Shown here in pieces: positions 22,034-31,926 of a DNA stretch of 64,000 nt (positions are counted from its first letter, which is position 1; the number at the start of each line of letters is the position of its first letter). The translations under genes and the position numbers were made by a program. Under the pieces are notes generated by a model. The model ran no database searches and had not been told where the DNA came from. It worked only from the letters and a program-made list of their open reading frames with translations. The DNA is from Lactarius indigo (Eukaryota; Basidiomycota; Agaricomycetes; Russulales; Russulaceae): contig JAFKAC010000001.1 of the NCBI GenBank assembly GCA_025766275.1, positions 3,658,001 through 3,722,000 on the forward strand, given 5' to 3'.

Positions 22034-22580
22034 TGTTGATAAGTGACCCACACACACTTAGCAGCTCATATGAACTGGACTTGCAGCATGGACTGCTTTA
22101 GATTAGATTAATTGGACTTGTAGATTACATAGATTTGATCTGTACAATCTAACGCTTATCATTGCATCATGTATGATGTCACTGTACAATGACATTGTGT
22201 AGACTACTCTGGACTCTTCATTGTACTTCATCCCTTGTTCTCCTTTTAGCATTATCCTTATTGTGATATCACTATTGACTCTCTTTTGCTCTATATGCCT
22301 TGTTCTCCTTATGCACACTCCTTTGTCCTGTTATAGAACAATGTGTCCCTTGTACTCTGTGACCTGTAGTTACCTCCCTTGTACTAGTGTTACACCTCTG
22401 TACAGTATAAGTAGACTGATTGTATGCCCTGGTCCACATCAGTTCTCACTGCTCTGTGTGCCAGACAACCTCTCTGCTTTCACTTGCTTGACACCCTGTG
22501 CTGCTTCTCAGTCACCATCTATATCTCACCACAGTCCTATCAGTCCACTGTGAGTATAGTCCTTATGTGTCTGTTCATCA
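22034..22580 (+). mobile_element. Solo A-family LTR (intron-less form)
   Basis: 547 bp, target duplication ACACC / ACACT (22029-22033 and 22581-22585, one mismatch). One copy of the CAGTTCTCACTGCT..GTGTGCCAG segment, with no donor after it. It lies at the left edge of the 8-bp array. Confidence 0.9.
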
Positions 22581-22957
22581 ACACTGGCACACTGACACAA
22601 TGTCACATGTCACATGTCACATCCAACAGATGGACCAATGCAATGACGACTCACTGACTCACCAACTGACTCATGAGCGTACTTGTTTAAGCTGGCATAT
22701 TGACATCGACACTGACACACAGAAACATTGGTGTACCAACCAATGCAACAATGCACCAGCAAATTGACTTGGATCAATGCACCAATGTGCATGTGCTGGC
22801 TTGCAGTGTTCCAATGCACTGATGGACCAACACACCAACTCTCCAGCATTCTAACAGACTGATGTGTGTTGGAGCATTGACTGACATACTGATGTACTGA
22901 CACCCCAATGTTCAGTCAGACCAATATTCTGATGCACTGATGGACCAATGGACCGAC
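22581..22957. repeat. Degenerate 8-bp tandem array, left part
   Basis: Continuous with the array at 23735-24680 before a D LTR split it. Words of the type ACTGATGC and ACCAATGC are visible throughout but more degenerate than on the right. Confidence 0.7.
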
Positions 22958-23734
22958 TGTCATGGACACTCTATTTTTGCCTTATTTTTCTGTATTTTTA
23001 TGGAATTATCTGGTGAAGATACGAGATTCAAACGTTGCGTTCAAACATCCAAGTCCTTATCATTAGATATGATAAGATGGTTAGTCACATGATGCCAACA
23101 TGTGCACCCACAAGCATTTGACCCTGGATAGTAACTTCCCTATCAGATGTTACCTCTTCAGGTCATCTTCCTCATTTAGCATAATAGTTTCTCATTGGAT
23201 GATAAGAAGGGAAGGTTCTAGATAGTTCTAGACTATGTTGTCATAGGGTTGTGACTCATAGATAAGGACACGTCATTATTCTGTCAGCGTTAATGACTGT
23301 GCATCAGTCAGCACAATAGATAACGCTATTATTAGATACGACACGTCAGCGTCTGACTCATTACTATTACACATACCTTTAGTAATAAGGTTCAGTAGTA
23401 ATTCAATCTCAGCCACAGCATGGTATATAAACCCTCATGTAGCGTCCTGAGTGGAACCAACTTGTCCTCTTGGTTCTCCACTCAGGTGTGTATCTTCTTG
23501 TACTTCCCTCACTCTTCTCCAATGTTAACTTGTCCTCTTGGTTCTCCACTCAGCATACCACAGTGTGATCACCTGACCTTTGGACTTGTATAAAGTCCTC
23601 ACGTGTGTCTATTCTCCACTGTGACTGTACATTTGGTGCGTGACTTGTCTCCGCACTAGGCTTGAGCGTGTTACCAGTTCAGTTCACTAACATTTCCCTT
23701 GGTCTAGTTGTATGCGATAAGTCATACTGCTACA
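22958..23734 (+). mobile_element. Solo family-D LTR (intron-bearing form) in the 8-bp array
   Basis: 777 bp, TGTCATGGAC...GCTACA, target duplication CCGAC / CCAAC (22953-22957 and 23735-23739; the mismatch is CpG to CpA). TATA box GTATATAAACC near 23423. The segment AACTTGTCCTCTTGG..CCACTCAG occurs twice with GTGTGT directly after copy 1; candidate intron 23486-23553 (68 nt). No internal region is present, so the parent element is unknown. Confidence 0.9.
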
Positions 23735-24680
23735 CCAACTCTCCAGCATTCCAACAGACTGACATGCATTGGAGCATCAGCATTGACTGGCATACTGACA
23801 CACTGACACCCCAATGTCCCATCAGACTGCTATTCCGACACACTGATGCACCAATGCACCAATGCCTGACTCTCCAACATTCCAACAGACTGATGTGCAT
23901 TGGAGCATCGGCATCAACTGATGCACTGACACCCCAACATTCCATCAGACTGATGTTCCAACGCACTGATGGACCAATGGACCAACTCTCCAACATTCCA
24001 ACAGACTGACATGCATTGGAGCATTGCTATCAACTGATGTACTGACACACTGACACCCCAACATTCTGTCAGACCGATGTTCCAATGCAATGATGGACCA
24101 ACGCACCAACTCTCAAGCATCAACTGACATGCTGACACCCCAACGTCCCATCAGACTGATGTTCCAATGCACTGATGGACCAATGGACCAACTCTCCAGC
24201 ATTCCAACAGCATCAGCATTGACTGGCATACTGACGCACTGACACCCCAACGTCCTGTCAGACCAATGTTCCAACACACTGATGCACCAACACACTGACT
24301 CTCCAACATTCCAACAGATGCACTGACACTCCAATGTTCCGTCAGACCGATGTACCAACATACTGGTGCACTGACACACTGACAGACTGATGTACCAACG
24401 TACTGGTGCACTGATGCACCGACACACTGACATACCAATGTACTGGTGCACTGACACACTGACATTCTGACATTCTGACAGACTGATGTTCCAACGCACT
24501 GATGCATCAATGTACTAACTCTCCAACATTCTGGCAGACTGACATGCATTGGAACATCGACTGACGTACTGATGCACCAATATACTAATGCACTGACACT
24601 TTGACATTCCAACAGACCAACATACCAACACACTGGTACACTGACACACCAACACTTTGACATTCCAACACACACAGAGA
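23735..24680. repeat. Degenerate 8-bp (octamer) array with higher-order units
   Basis: Best seen at 24365-24520, where successive words are ACTGACAC, ACTGACAG, ACTGATGT, ACCAACGT, ACTGGTGC, ACTGATGC, ACCGACAC; consensus ACYRAYRY. A longer unit marked by CAACTCTCCAGCATTCCAAC recurs near 23866, 23981, 24104, 24187, 24293 and 24512 (spacing about 80-220 bp). Minus-strand frames up to 187 codons (Cys/Val/Ser-rich) are by-products of words lacking stop codons. No gene is supported. Confidence 0.8.
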
Positions 24681-24934
24681 GATGCAGCATACTTTTGAAA
24701 ATTGTGTCTACCATGCAATCTGGGAGATGCAGCCATCATGTGATCTGAAAATATACTTTAAATCTTGCTCTAATATATATACTCAACACAAAACTCAAAG
24801 TCTGTACACACATGAAAATACAATAAGTCTTTCACAGGTCCTGGTGATGGACATGCTTTGAAAAAATGCGTGACAGGTGTGACAGAAAAATACTTAAAGT
24901 TCATCAAGGATTCATTCCTTTGTCAGAAATTGTG
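24681..24934. other. No gene recognised
   Basis: AT-rich flank between array and SINE. No open frame of note. Confidence 0.3.
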
Positions 24935-24949
24935 GCTGAACTTTAACTC

Positions 24950-26011
24950 TTTTTTTTTTTTTTTGAATCAATTTATATTCCAGGGTGCGTACCTGAGATA
25001 TAGACCGGTCAGGCCGACTAACTACCTAATCTAACCCATTTACGAAACATGTTCAATAAGTGGCCGATTTATGTGTCACAGCCACGCGAGATAATTTACG
25101 GTTATAGAGATGCCAACCCATAGGAGGTCAGCGAGGGTACAGTGGGAAACCCAGGTTAGGGGCCCCTGAAGAGTCGGTAATGTAAGCGTCCATTGTGCAT
25201 ATGTCATCATCAAGCCTCCTCCACTCAAACCGCCAGGTTACACGGTCCGTGTCCCGGGGTTCCCAACACAACCTACTTACTAATCCTCATGGACCCTTCT
25301 GCCAGGACCGCAGAGCCCCAAGGTGCCCATCTAGACCAGTGGGTTTCCCAGGCCCATCTGGGGGTGATGGCTTACCTACCCACCTTACCCCCCGCTGGGG
25401 ACGACAACTACCGGGGTACCGCAGGATGCTGGTTCACTACGCCAGGCTTACTCCACCTGCCGCGCCGAAGCTAACGGGCTTACAGATTCAGGCCTTTATC
25501 CCTCTCAAGGGCAGCCATGTGCCGTGCCATATGGGGGTTGGGGTGGGCCGGGGTTGCAGAGGGTGTTGGGGTGTGTTCCAATATGGGTAGGTTCGGCCAC
25601 ATCGGTACTGGTGGTAGCGGTGCTTGGCTGGGTGAATGAGGGTGGGTGAGATGAATTGGGAAGGAACTGGATACATGTTGGGTTAGGGTAGAACCAGGGG
25701 CAGCTATTTGATTGGACCCCAGGAGCGTGGGTATGCTGGTGGCGCTGTGGCAGGGACCTGGGTAGGACGATGAAGGAACGTTGAGCGGCGCGGTGCCACG
25801 TGGTTAATCCCAGGTTTGGTTACCCTGGGTGGCTTTCATAGGGCCGGGCAGTTTGTTGTGGAGCCAGAACTCCGTGGTAGTTCATGTGCCGAAGCATGGG
25901 GTAGCCCGCAGGGAATGCACCAGCCTGGATTCAAACCCAGAGTCCGTCACCGAAGCTGTCCCATGTAAGGCGAGGGGGGGAGCAATAGCCCATTGCACCA
26001 CACTCCCCCTT
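24950..26011 (-). mobile_element. tRNA-headed SINE-like retroposon, full length
   Basis: A 1062-bp insert flanked by a perfect 15-bp target duplication GCTGAACTTTAACTC (24935-24949 and 26012-26026). On the minus strand it starts AGGGGGAGTGTGGTGC, has an A-box-like TGGTGCAATGGG (26000-25989) and, 52 bases further, a B-box-like GGTTTGAATCC (25937-25927), the layout of an internal Pol III promoter in a tRNA-derived head. It ends with a poly(A) tail (about 17 A at the 24950 end). The roughly 950-bp body is GC-rich, unlike its flanks, and encodes nothing I recognise. Pol III promoter plus poly(A) plus long TSD defines a SINE mobilised by a LINE; 1 kb is unusually long for that class. Confidence 0.75.
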
Positions 26012-26026
26012 GCTGAACTTTAACTC

Positions 26027-27082
26027 CAAATGTAGATTTTCTGTGGCTGCGTTGCTTATTCAGACTTTAACTCTTTGAGGCCTTCCTAAACTTTGAGTTT
26101 TTACACAGTTGTTTCCACTGTCAAGATTCTAAAAAGAGTTAAAATCTGATCACATGTTTTTTTATGAGCGAAGAATCATGAAAATCTTTATGTCCAAGTA
26201 GGGTTTTTTTTCAAGTTTTTGCACTTAAAGATCAATTCCCAGTTCCAGTGGGAATGATTGCAATGGCAGCCACCCTGGTAAGTAATGAGCATCTGAATCT
26301 ATTGTTCTCCTTTACTGACTTGATAATGTAGCTCATGTACACATGCAGCCCAGACCAATCTTTTTCAGGGAAGACTCTGGGGCCAAGCCACATTCCATGG
26401 GGGCAGTGTTTTAACTGCCATAAACACACTATCCTTAGTTTTCCTGCTACCCACCACAAAGACCTACTTTCTTGGTACAACAAGGTACTCTTTAGAAAGG
26501 ATCTGGATTCAGGTACTACAGAGTTGTCATCATCAAATAATTTGGGCCTTAGTACTGGCAATGGCTATCCAATGACTTGGACATCAGAGATCTAGTTGGT
26601 TGTCTTGACCAAGCCAAAGTTCACTCTCCAGCAATTCAACCTGACTCACTACCATTGGCAGTCCCTCATATCCCATCCCCTGCCCCACCTTCTGGCCAGA
26701 TTGAGTGGCCTGAGCTTGAGGAAGCTGCAGAGGCTATTAATGAGCTGCAGAATGTGGTGCAGTCTAACAAGCCCACCACTCACAAGTCAAGGAGGAAAGC
26801 AACCAAGAAATAATAGGATTAGTATCAATATTACTAGATACATTTGTATTCTTCCTTATGACATTCCTACATTTTTAAATCAACAACAATTGATATCTTT
26901 CTGGCAACAGTTTAGTTTTCTGGTCACATGATCAAAAAGTTGGGATTGAGATGTCTGAGTTGCTTCTGTTCTCTTCCTCTTATTACTCACTCTTCTCCCA
27001 TTAACATCCACCATTATAGTCAACTTTCTCCCTGTCACCACCACCCTTAAGAAGATTTCAACCCACATGGTGTCAACCACTG
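26027..27082. other. Unidentified coding remnants
   Basis: The best candidate is 26577-26813 (+), reading IPSPAPPSGQIEWPELEEAA, then EAINELQNVVQSNKPTT and a basic end. Its helical acidic text looks coding but matches no family I know. Other frames (26335-26595 + and 26232-26561 -) overlap and cannot be ranked. Confidence 0.25.
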
Positions 27083-27382
27083 ATGTGCAAGCAGAGGTCC
27101 AGATTTCTGTTAATTATCATTCACAGGTTACATACAGGTATTCCATTATCATCCTTAGGCTCAATGAGGTTAACTGTTACCACCTCATCTGCATTGTCAC
27201 TGAGGAACTCAGCATTGCTCAAGAAGGCATGTGCACCACCAAATGAACATGCAATATCAAAGTCATTGAGTATACCTGAACCCTTGACCCCATTGTAAAC
27301 CTTGCTGTAAATCATACATTGCTGAAGCTGTAAGAGACTGAATAAGTCCAGGTCTCCATATGCACCAATCAATCCTGTAGTC
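27083..27382 (-). pseudogene. Unidentified coding fragment, minus strand
   Basis: Minus-strand frame 27372-27121 includes SGILNDFDIACSFGG. The GILNDFDIA string resembles the metal-binding segment (VLNDFDLA-like) of fungal FunK1-type kinases. No other kinase motif is visible, so this is only a hint. It is interrupted upstream by the D LTR at 27383. Confidence 0.25.
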
Positions 27383-28094
27383 TGTCATAGACACTCTATT
27401 TTCACCTTATTTTTCCATATTTTTGTGGATTTATTTGGTGGAGATACAAGCCTCCAATGTTGTATCCAAAATGTCCCAAGTCCTTATCATTAGATATGAT
27501 AAGATGGTTAGTCACATGATGCCAACATGTGCACCCACAAGCATGTGACCCTGAGATAGTAACTTCCTTCTGGGATGTTACCTCTTTAGGTCACTTTCCT
27601 CATTAGTAAAGTAGTTTCTTATTGGATGATAAGCAGGGAAGGTTCTAGATAGTTCTAGACTACATTGTTATAGGGTTATGACTCATAAGATAAGGACATG
27701 TCATTGTTCTGTCAGCCTTTATGACTGTGCATCAGTCAGCACAATAGATAAGGCTATTATTAGAGATGACGTGTCAGTGTCTGACTCATTACTATTACAG
27801 ATACCTTTAGTAACAAGGTTCTATAGTAATTCAAACTCAGCCACAGCATAGTATATAAACCCTCATGTAGCATCCTGAGTGGAACCAACTTGTCCTCTTG
27901 GTTCTCCACTTAGCATGACACAGCATGATCACCTGACCTTTTACCTTGTATAAAGGTCTCAAGTGTGTCTACTCTCTGCTGTGCCTGTACATTCGGCGTG
28001 TGACTTGTCTCCACGCTAGGCTTGGGTGTGATCCCAGTTCAGTTTGCTAATCTTCACCTTGGTCTAGTTGTATGTGATAAGTCATACTGCTACA
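27383..28094 (+). mobile_element. Solo family-D LTR (intron-less form)
   Basis: 712 bp, TGTCATAGAC...GCTACA, perfect target duplication TAGTC (27378-27382 and 28095-28099). TATA box GTATATAAACCC near 27851. It has only one copy of AACTTGTCCTCTTGG..CCACTTAG, with no donor following; the length difference from the D LTR at 22958 is essentially this segment. Confidence 0.95.
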
Positions 28095-28099
28095 TAGTC

Positions 28100-28733
28100 T
28101 GCCATTCCCAGCTCAAGCCCTCCTGACTTGGCACCTTGGCCTCCTTGTGAAAACCCTCACTATGTCTGGGTGCCTGAGAGGTTCTGCTTTCCTCCATCAT
28201 ACCTTAAGCACTGTCTCCATGAGTGCCACAGTCCTCCCAGCACAGCCATGCAATTGACTTTCAACAATTCTTGTCTACTTTCTACCTTGGGCTACAGCAA
28301 GCATTCTAAGTCATCATCTTGTTCTTATTCAATTTGCCATTATGCCTCAAACAGCACCTATCCTATCTGCACAACAGATGTCATGCCTACACACACCACA
28401 GCCACTGTTCCATCTGTCCCTGTCTGCATGAAACCATGCCACTGGTCTATTAACATTCTAATGAATCACCTTAATACTGATTTTCCACATCATCAATTTG
28501 AGTTTTGGCACCTCAATGCTACTATTGGAATCAACTCTGCCCAGTCAGATGCTTGAAACAAAGCCTTGCCACCTCCTATGCCTTCTAGCAACATATCTAC
28601 TTTGACTGCAACTATTGTGGTGTCTGCTCCTGGCTCCCCTGAATTACCCACACCCAAGCCCAAGCCCCTGGGCCACATATTTCTAATACTTAATCACTAT
28701 GTGTAGTTTGATGGGAGATTAATAAAAGGGATT
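28100..28733 (+). other. Unidentified ORF and flank
   Basis: An open frame of 142 codons at 28128-28556 is Ser/His/Cys-rich with no recognised motif; the same frame after one stop continues to about 28700 with a Pro/Lys-rich end. Coding status is uncertain. Confidence 0.25.
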
Positions 28734-28890
28734 ACACTTCGGGCAAGGAGCCCTGCATTACAGAGTAGTGCTGCACATTGTGCCACACTTTTTCCACTTG
28801 TATTTCATAGCAATAAGACAACAGATGTCTTCGCTTGATACTTGTGTGACTTATAACCCCCAGAACCCACACCCCTGCTAGGGCATAACA
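28734..28890 (+). repeat. 3' fragment of a G-family (gypsy) LTR
   Basis: From ACACTTCGGGCAAGGAG to GGGCATAACA this matches the last roughly 155 bp of the G LTR. The left part is missing. The intact right end abuts G2 integrase sequence (QWLEQYLHIL on the minus strand), so a G LTR inserted into, or recombined at, that point. Confidence 0.75.
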
Positions 28891-31503
28891 AGATGTGCAG
28901 GTATTGTTCCAGCCATTGGTTTGTTTGTTTGGACTGGCCATCTGTTTGTAGGTGATAGGTGGTGCTAATGTTTTGTTCAATGTTCAGGAGTTGGCATAGT
29001 TCTTTTGTGAAGGAGGCTGTGAAGCGAGGGTCTCTGTCTGATATGATGCATTGAGGTAAGCCATAATGGGGAAGTACGTGGGTAGTGTATAATAGAGCAG
29101 TGTGTTCAGCGTCTGTGGTTTCTTTGCATGGTATGAAGATGGAAGCTTTTGAACAGTCATAGTCAGTGATGGTAAGTATGGTATTGTAATTGTCTGATGT
29201 AGGTAGTTTGGTTATGAAGTCTAGTGCAATTGTTTTGAAGGGGTTTGCATGGGGGTTTGTAGTGATAGAGTAAAGCAGAGGTTTTGGGTTTGTCAGGTTG
29301 TTTTTCCGTGACTGGCAGCTGGCGCAGCCTTTCACATATTGTGTGACTGTCTCTTTCATTCCTGGCCACCAGTAGTCTTGTGATATTAACTTGAGTGTCT
29401 TTGCAATGCCCAGGTGTCCTGCTGTTGTCGAATTGTGGTATAGAGAGATCACCCCCCTTCTCAAGGAGGTGTTGTTCACAACCACCAGTTGGTCACCTTG
29501 CCAATAGAGGTCATCTTGTTTGGTAAGGTGGTGGGTGAGTGCCCATCTGGTAAGGAGTTCTGGTTGCTTTAGTTGGTGTGTGCATGTACAGTCATCAGGG
29601 TAGAAGAGTGTTGCAGCATTCAGGAAGAGGTGAGGGGGAAGGATGGTGATGTTATTGTTATTGTTGTTGCCATTGTTGTGGTCAGGCCGGTATGAGAGGG
29701 CATTGGCTCAGTTGGTGGCCCCCAGTTGGTGAACTAGGGTGAAGTTATAGTCAGCTAGTTTGGGGAGGTAGTGGGCAATGCGGTGGTTTATGTGTTGGGG
29801 GTTTCTGTAGTATTGTAGATTCTTGTGGTCAGTGATAAGGGTGATGGGGAAGGGGGATCCTGCAAACAAATGTCACCAAGAGTCAAGGCCCTGAACTACT
29901 TCCAGCAATTTATGATCGTGGATGTCATAGTTCCATTTGGCATCGTTGAAAGTCTTTGAGGAGAAGCCAATGACATGTGACTTTCCTCCGTCATCTGTCT
30001 GTGAGAGGATGGTGCCTGTGGTAAAGGCAGAGGCATCCACTTTGACTTGGAATGGTTTGGTGAGGTCTGGTTGGTGTATGTTATGATCCGACGCTTCGGA
30101 CCTCAGTCACAGTATGTCTCCACCCTGCCTTTCCCCTTCTGTACTATACCTTGTTACCAAAGGAGCTACTGTTACTAGTGGCGCTGTTTCTTTGATCCGA
30201 ACTTCTGCTTGCTCCGTTTAGTCTCTTTGATATTGTGTGGACTTGTGTTCATGTTGTTTGGAACCCTGTCCTATATAAACCTGTACTATAGACCGTAGGA
30301 AGCCAGACTTGGCTTCGTTTGCAATCTAGCAACCTTGCCTCTGTACTTTGGTGTGACCTCGTCCTATTCCCCTCCTCTTGTGCATCCCCTACCTCAGTCC
30401 CTAACCAGGACACTTCGAAGTCTTTGCAGTTGAACTATATCAATGCGTCACACCTGTTATACTCTGTGCACTAGCAAGATCAAGTGTAGAGAAGTGTCAG
30501 ACACTTCGGACGAGGAGTCCTATATTACAGAGTAGTGCTGCACCCTGTGCGTGTAGTTTGGGGTCCACTGTGACTGCCCCAATGAGTGTATTTAGGGCAT
30601 TGTGGTATTGTGGGGTCCATTGGAATGGCATGTCTTTCTTCAGGAGGTGGTTAAGGGGTTGCACAATGTTGGCAAAGTTGGGGATGAAGGGTCTTTGGTA
30701 CCCTAGTACACCCAGGATGCTGCAGACTTCTTTGAGGCTCTTGAGGTCATGAGGCCAGTCTCTGAGTCTGTTGATTTTTATTTGGTCAATCTTTATGTGG
30801 TCCCTGTTGACAACTACTCCCAGGTATATGATTTCCACTTGTTCAAACTCACATTTGGATGGTTTTAGGAAGTATGATTCTTCTTCCAGTAGGTCCAGGA
30901 CTTCATGGACGATTTGTCTGTATCATGTGGGGTTATCATCTATTGCAATGAGGATGTTGTCCATGCAGATGAAGAGTTCAGTGGGATACTTGTCCATAAG
31001 GTTGCCAAACATGCAGTTCATTGTGCGTGTGAATGTGGCAGGGGAGTTTGTAAGTCCAAAGAACATCCTGTGTGGTTGAAAGAGTCCAAAGGGTGTTTTG
31101 AATGCTGCTTTCCATTGATCCTCCTCTCTAATATGGATGTTGTTGTACCCCCAACGGATGTCAAATTTGCTGAAGATTTTCTTTCCCTGTAACTGTTCCA
31201 GGATGGTATTGATGAGTGGGAGTGGGTATGTGTCCTGTACAGTGTGGGAGTTGAGTGGGTGGTAGTCCATGATGGGGTGGAGTTTCCCATCTTTCTTTTT
31301 CCTGAAAAAGAATGAGGAGGCATAGGGCAAATTAGATTCTATTATATATACCTTTTCTAGGTGTTCCTTTAAGAACTCTTTCATGGCAGTAATTTCTGCT
31401 GGTGTTAAGAAATATATTTTGCAGTTGAGGCTGGAGGGCACATCTGGTTTCAATGTGATTATGTGATCTTTGTTCTGGGCTGGTGGAAACCATTGGGCCA
31501 CTT
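28891..31503 (-). pseudogene. G2: decayed Ty3/gypsy pol (RT, RNase H, integrase)
   Basis: In minus sense: AQWFPPAQNKDHIITLKPD, RT with FFFRKKKDGKLHPIMDY, KIFSKFDIRWGYNNIHI and ELFICMDNILIA (YMDD decayed to CMDN), then GYQRPFIPNFANIVQPLNHL. RNase H (KVDASAFTTGTILSQ) is cut by the LTR fragment at 30079-30550. The integrase retains GCASCQSRKNN, IALDFITKLP, CIISDRDPRFTA and HLQTDGQSKQTNQ. Stops and frameshifts are spread throughout. It is related to G1 but clearly older. The gag/protease half is at 52943-55004 in opposite orientation. The break at 31503 ends in CACTT, the complement of AAGTG at 55000-55004. Confidence 0.85.
30079..30550 (+). repeat. 3'-truncated G-family LTR inserted in G2
   Basis: Starts TGTTATGATCCGACGC like a complete G LTR but stops at CACCCTGTGC, about 106 bp short of the normal AACA end. 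Even so, GTGTA is present on both sides (30074-30078 and 30551-30555). Either a deletion ended exactly at the target duplication or the match is chance. Confidence 0.75.
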
Positions 31504-31759
31504 TGTTATTTGTGGTTAAAGCGTCGCTGTTTTCACCTATTCTGTGACTGTACATTGCCCTAAGTCAAGTTACCTTATTTAGATATGCTTAGTCAGGTTG
31601 ATATATCCTGCAGAGGATGGAAAATATGGCTTTAGTCTTATATCCTCCTCTGCAGGTGAGTAACTAGTTTTACCTTGATCAATATAGTCTTATATCCTCC
31701 TCTACAGTCCCCTTGTGTCCTCTGTGACTCAAGGGCCCTCTATAGGTCACATTCTAACA
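31504..31759 (+). repeat. B1 5' LTR
   Basis: TGTTATTTGTGG...CATTCTAACA. It contains TAGTCTTATATCCTCCTCTGCAG-type repeats with GTGAGT after the first; candidate intron 31656-31707 (52 nt). CTGCAGAGGA upstream and TCCTCTGCAG form a 10-bp inverted pair around the first repeat. Confidence 0.95.
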
Positions 31760-31771
31760 GGTTATGGGCCC
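31760..31771 (+). promoter_or_regulatory. B1 primer binding site (half-tRNA iMet type)
   Basis: GGTTATGGGCCC directly after the LTR, identical to the A-family site although A and B LTRs are unrelated in sequence. Confidence 0.8.
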
Positions 31772-31926
31772 TGCCCTGCGACTTAACTGATCCTTGCTGT
31801 CATTCCTGCTGCTCTCTTCGCTCTCAGCTCTCCACACTCATTCCAATCAACTCCATTCATTTCCCACTCTTCCATTCATCCAAATATCTCCATTCCTTTC
31901 TATCCATCACCCACATCGCCCTCAAC

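Noticed and set aside
23734..24560. Spaced direct repeats as a CRISPR array
   Set aside because: The sequence is eukaryotic, the repeats are degenerate and irregularly spaced, no unique spacers of constant size exist, and no cas genes are present.
24113..24739. Long minus-strand open frames (128 and 187 codons, Cys/Val/Ser-rich) resembling a repetitive secreted protein
   Set aside because: They lie wholly in the 8-bp array whose words lack stop codons on that strand; overlapping frames are equally open and no start or signal peptide is convincing.
25920..26011. Functional tRNA gene on the minus strand
   Set aside because: A- and B-box-like motifs are present but I cannot fold a proper acceptor stem or anticodon arm. 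The poly(A) tail and 15-bp duplication identify a retroposon head instead.
29163..29369. Independent 68-codon ORF inside G2
   Set aside because: It is an alternative frame of the decayed G2 integrase.
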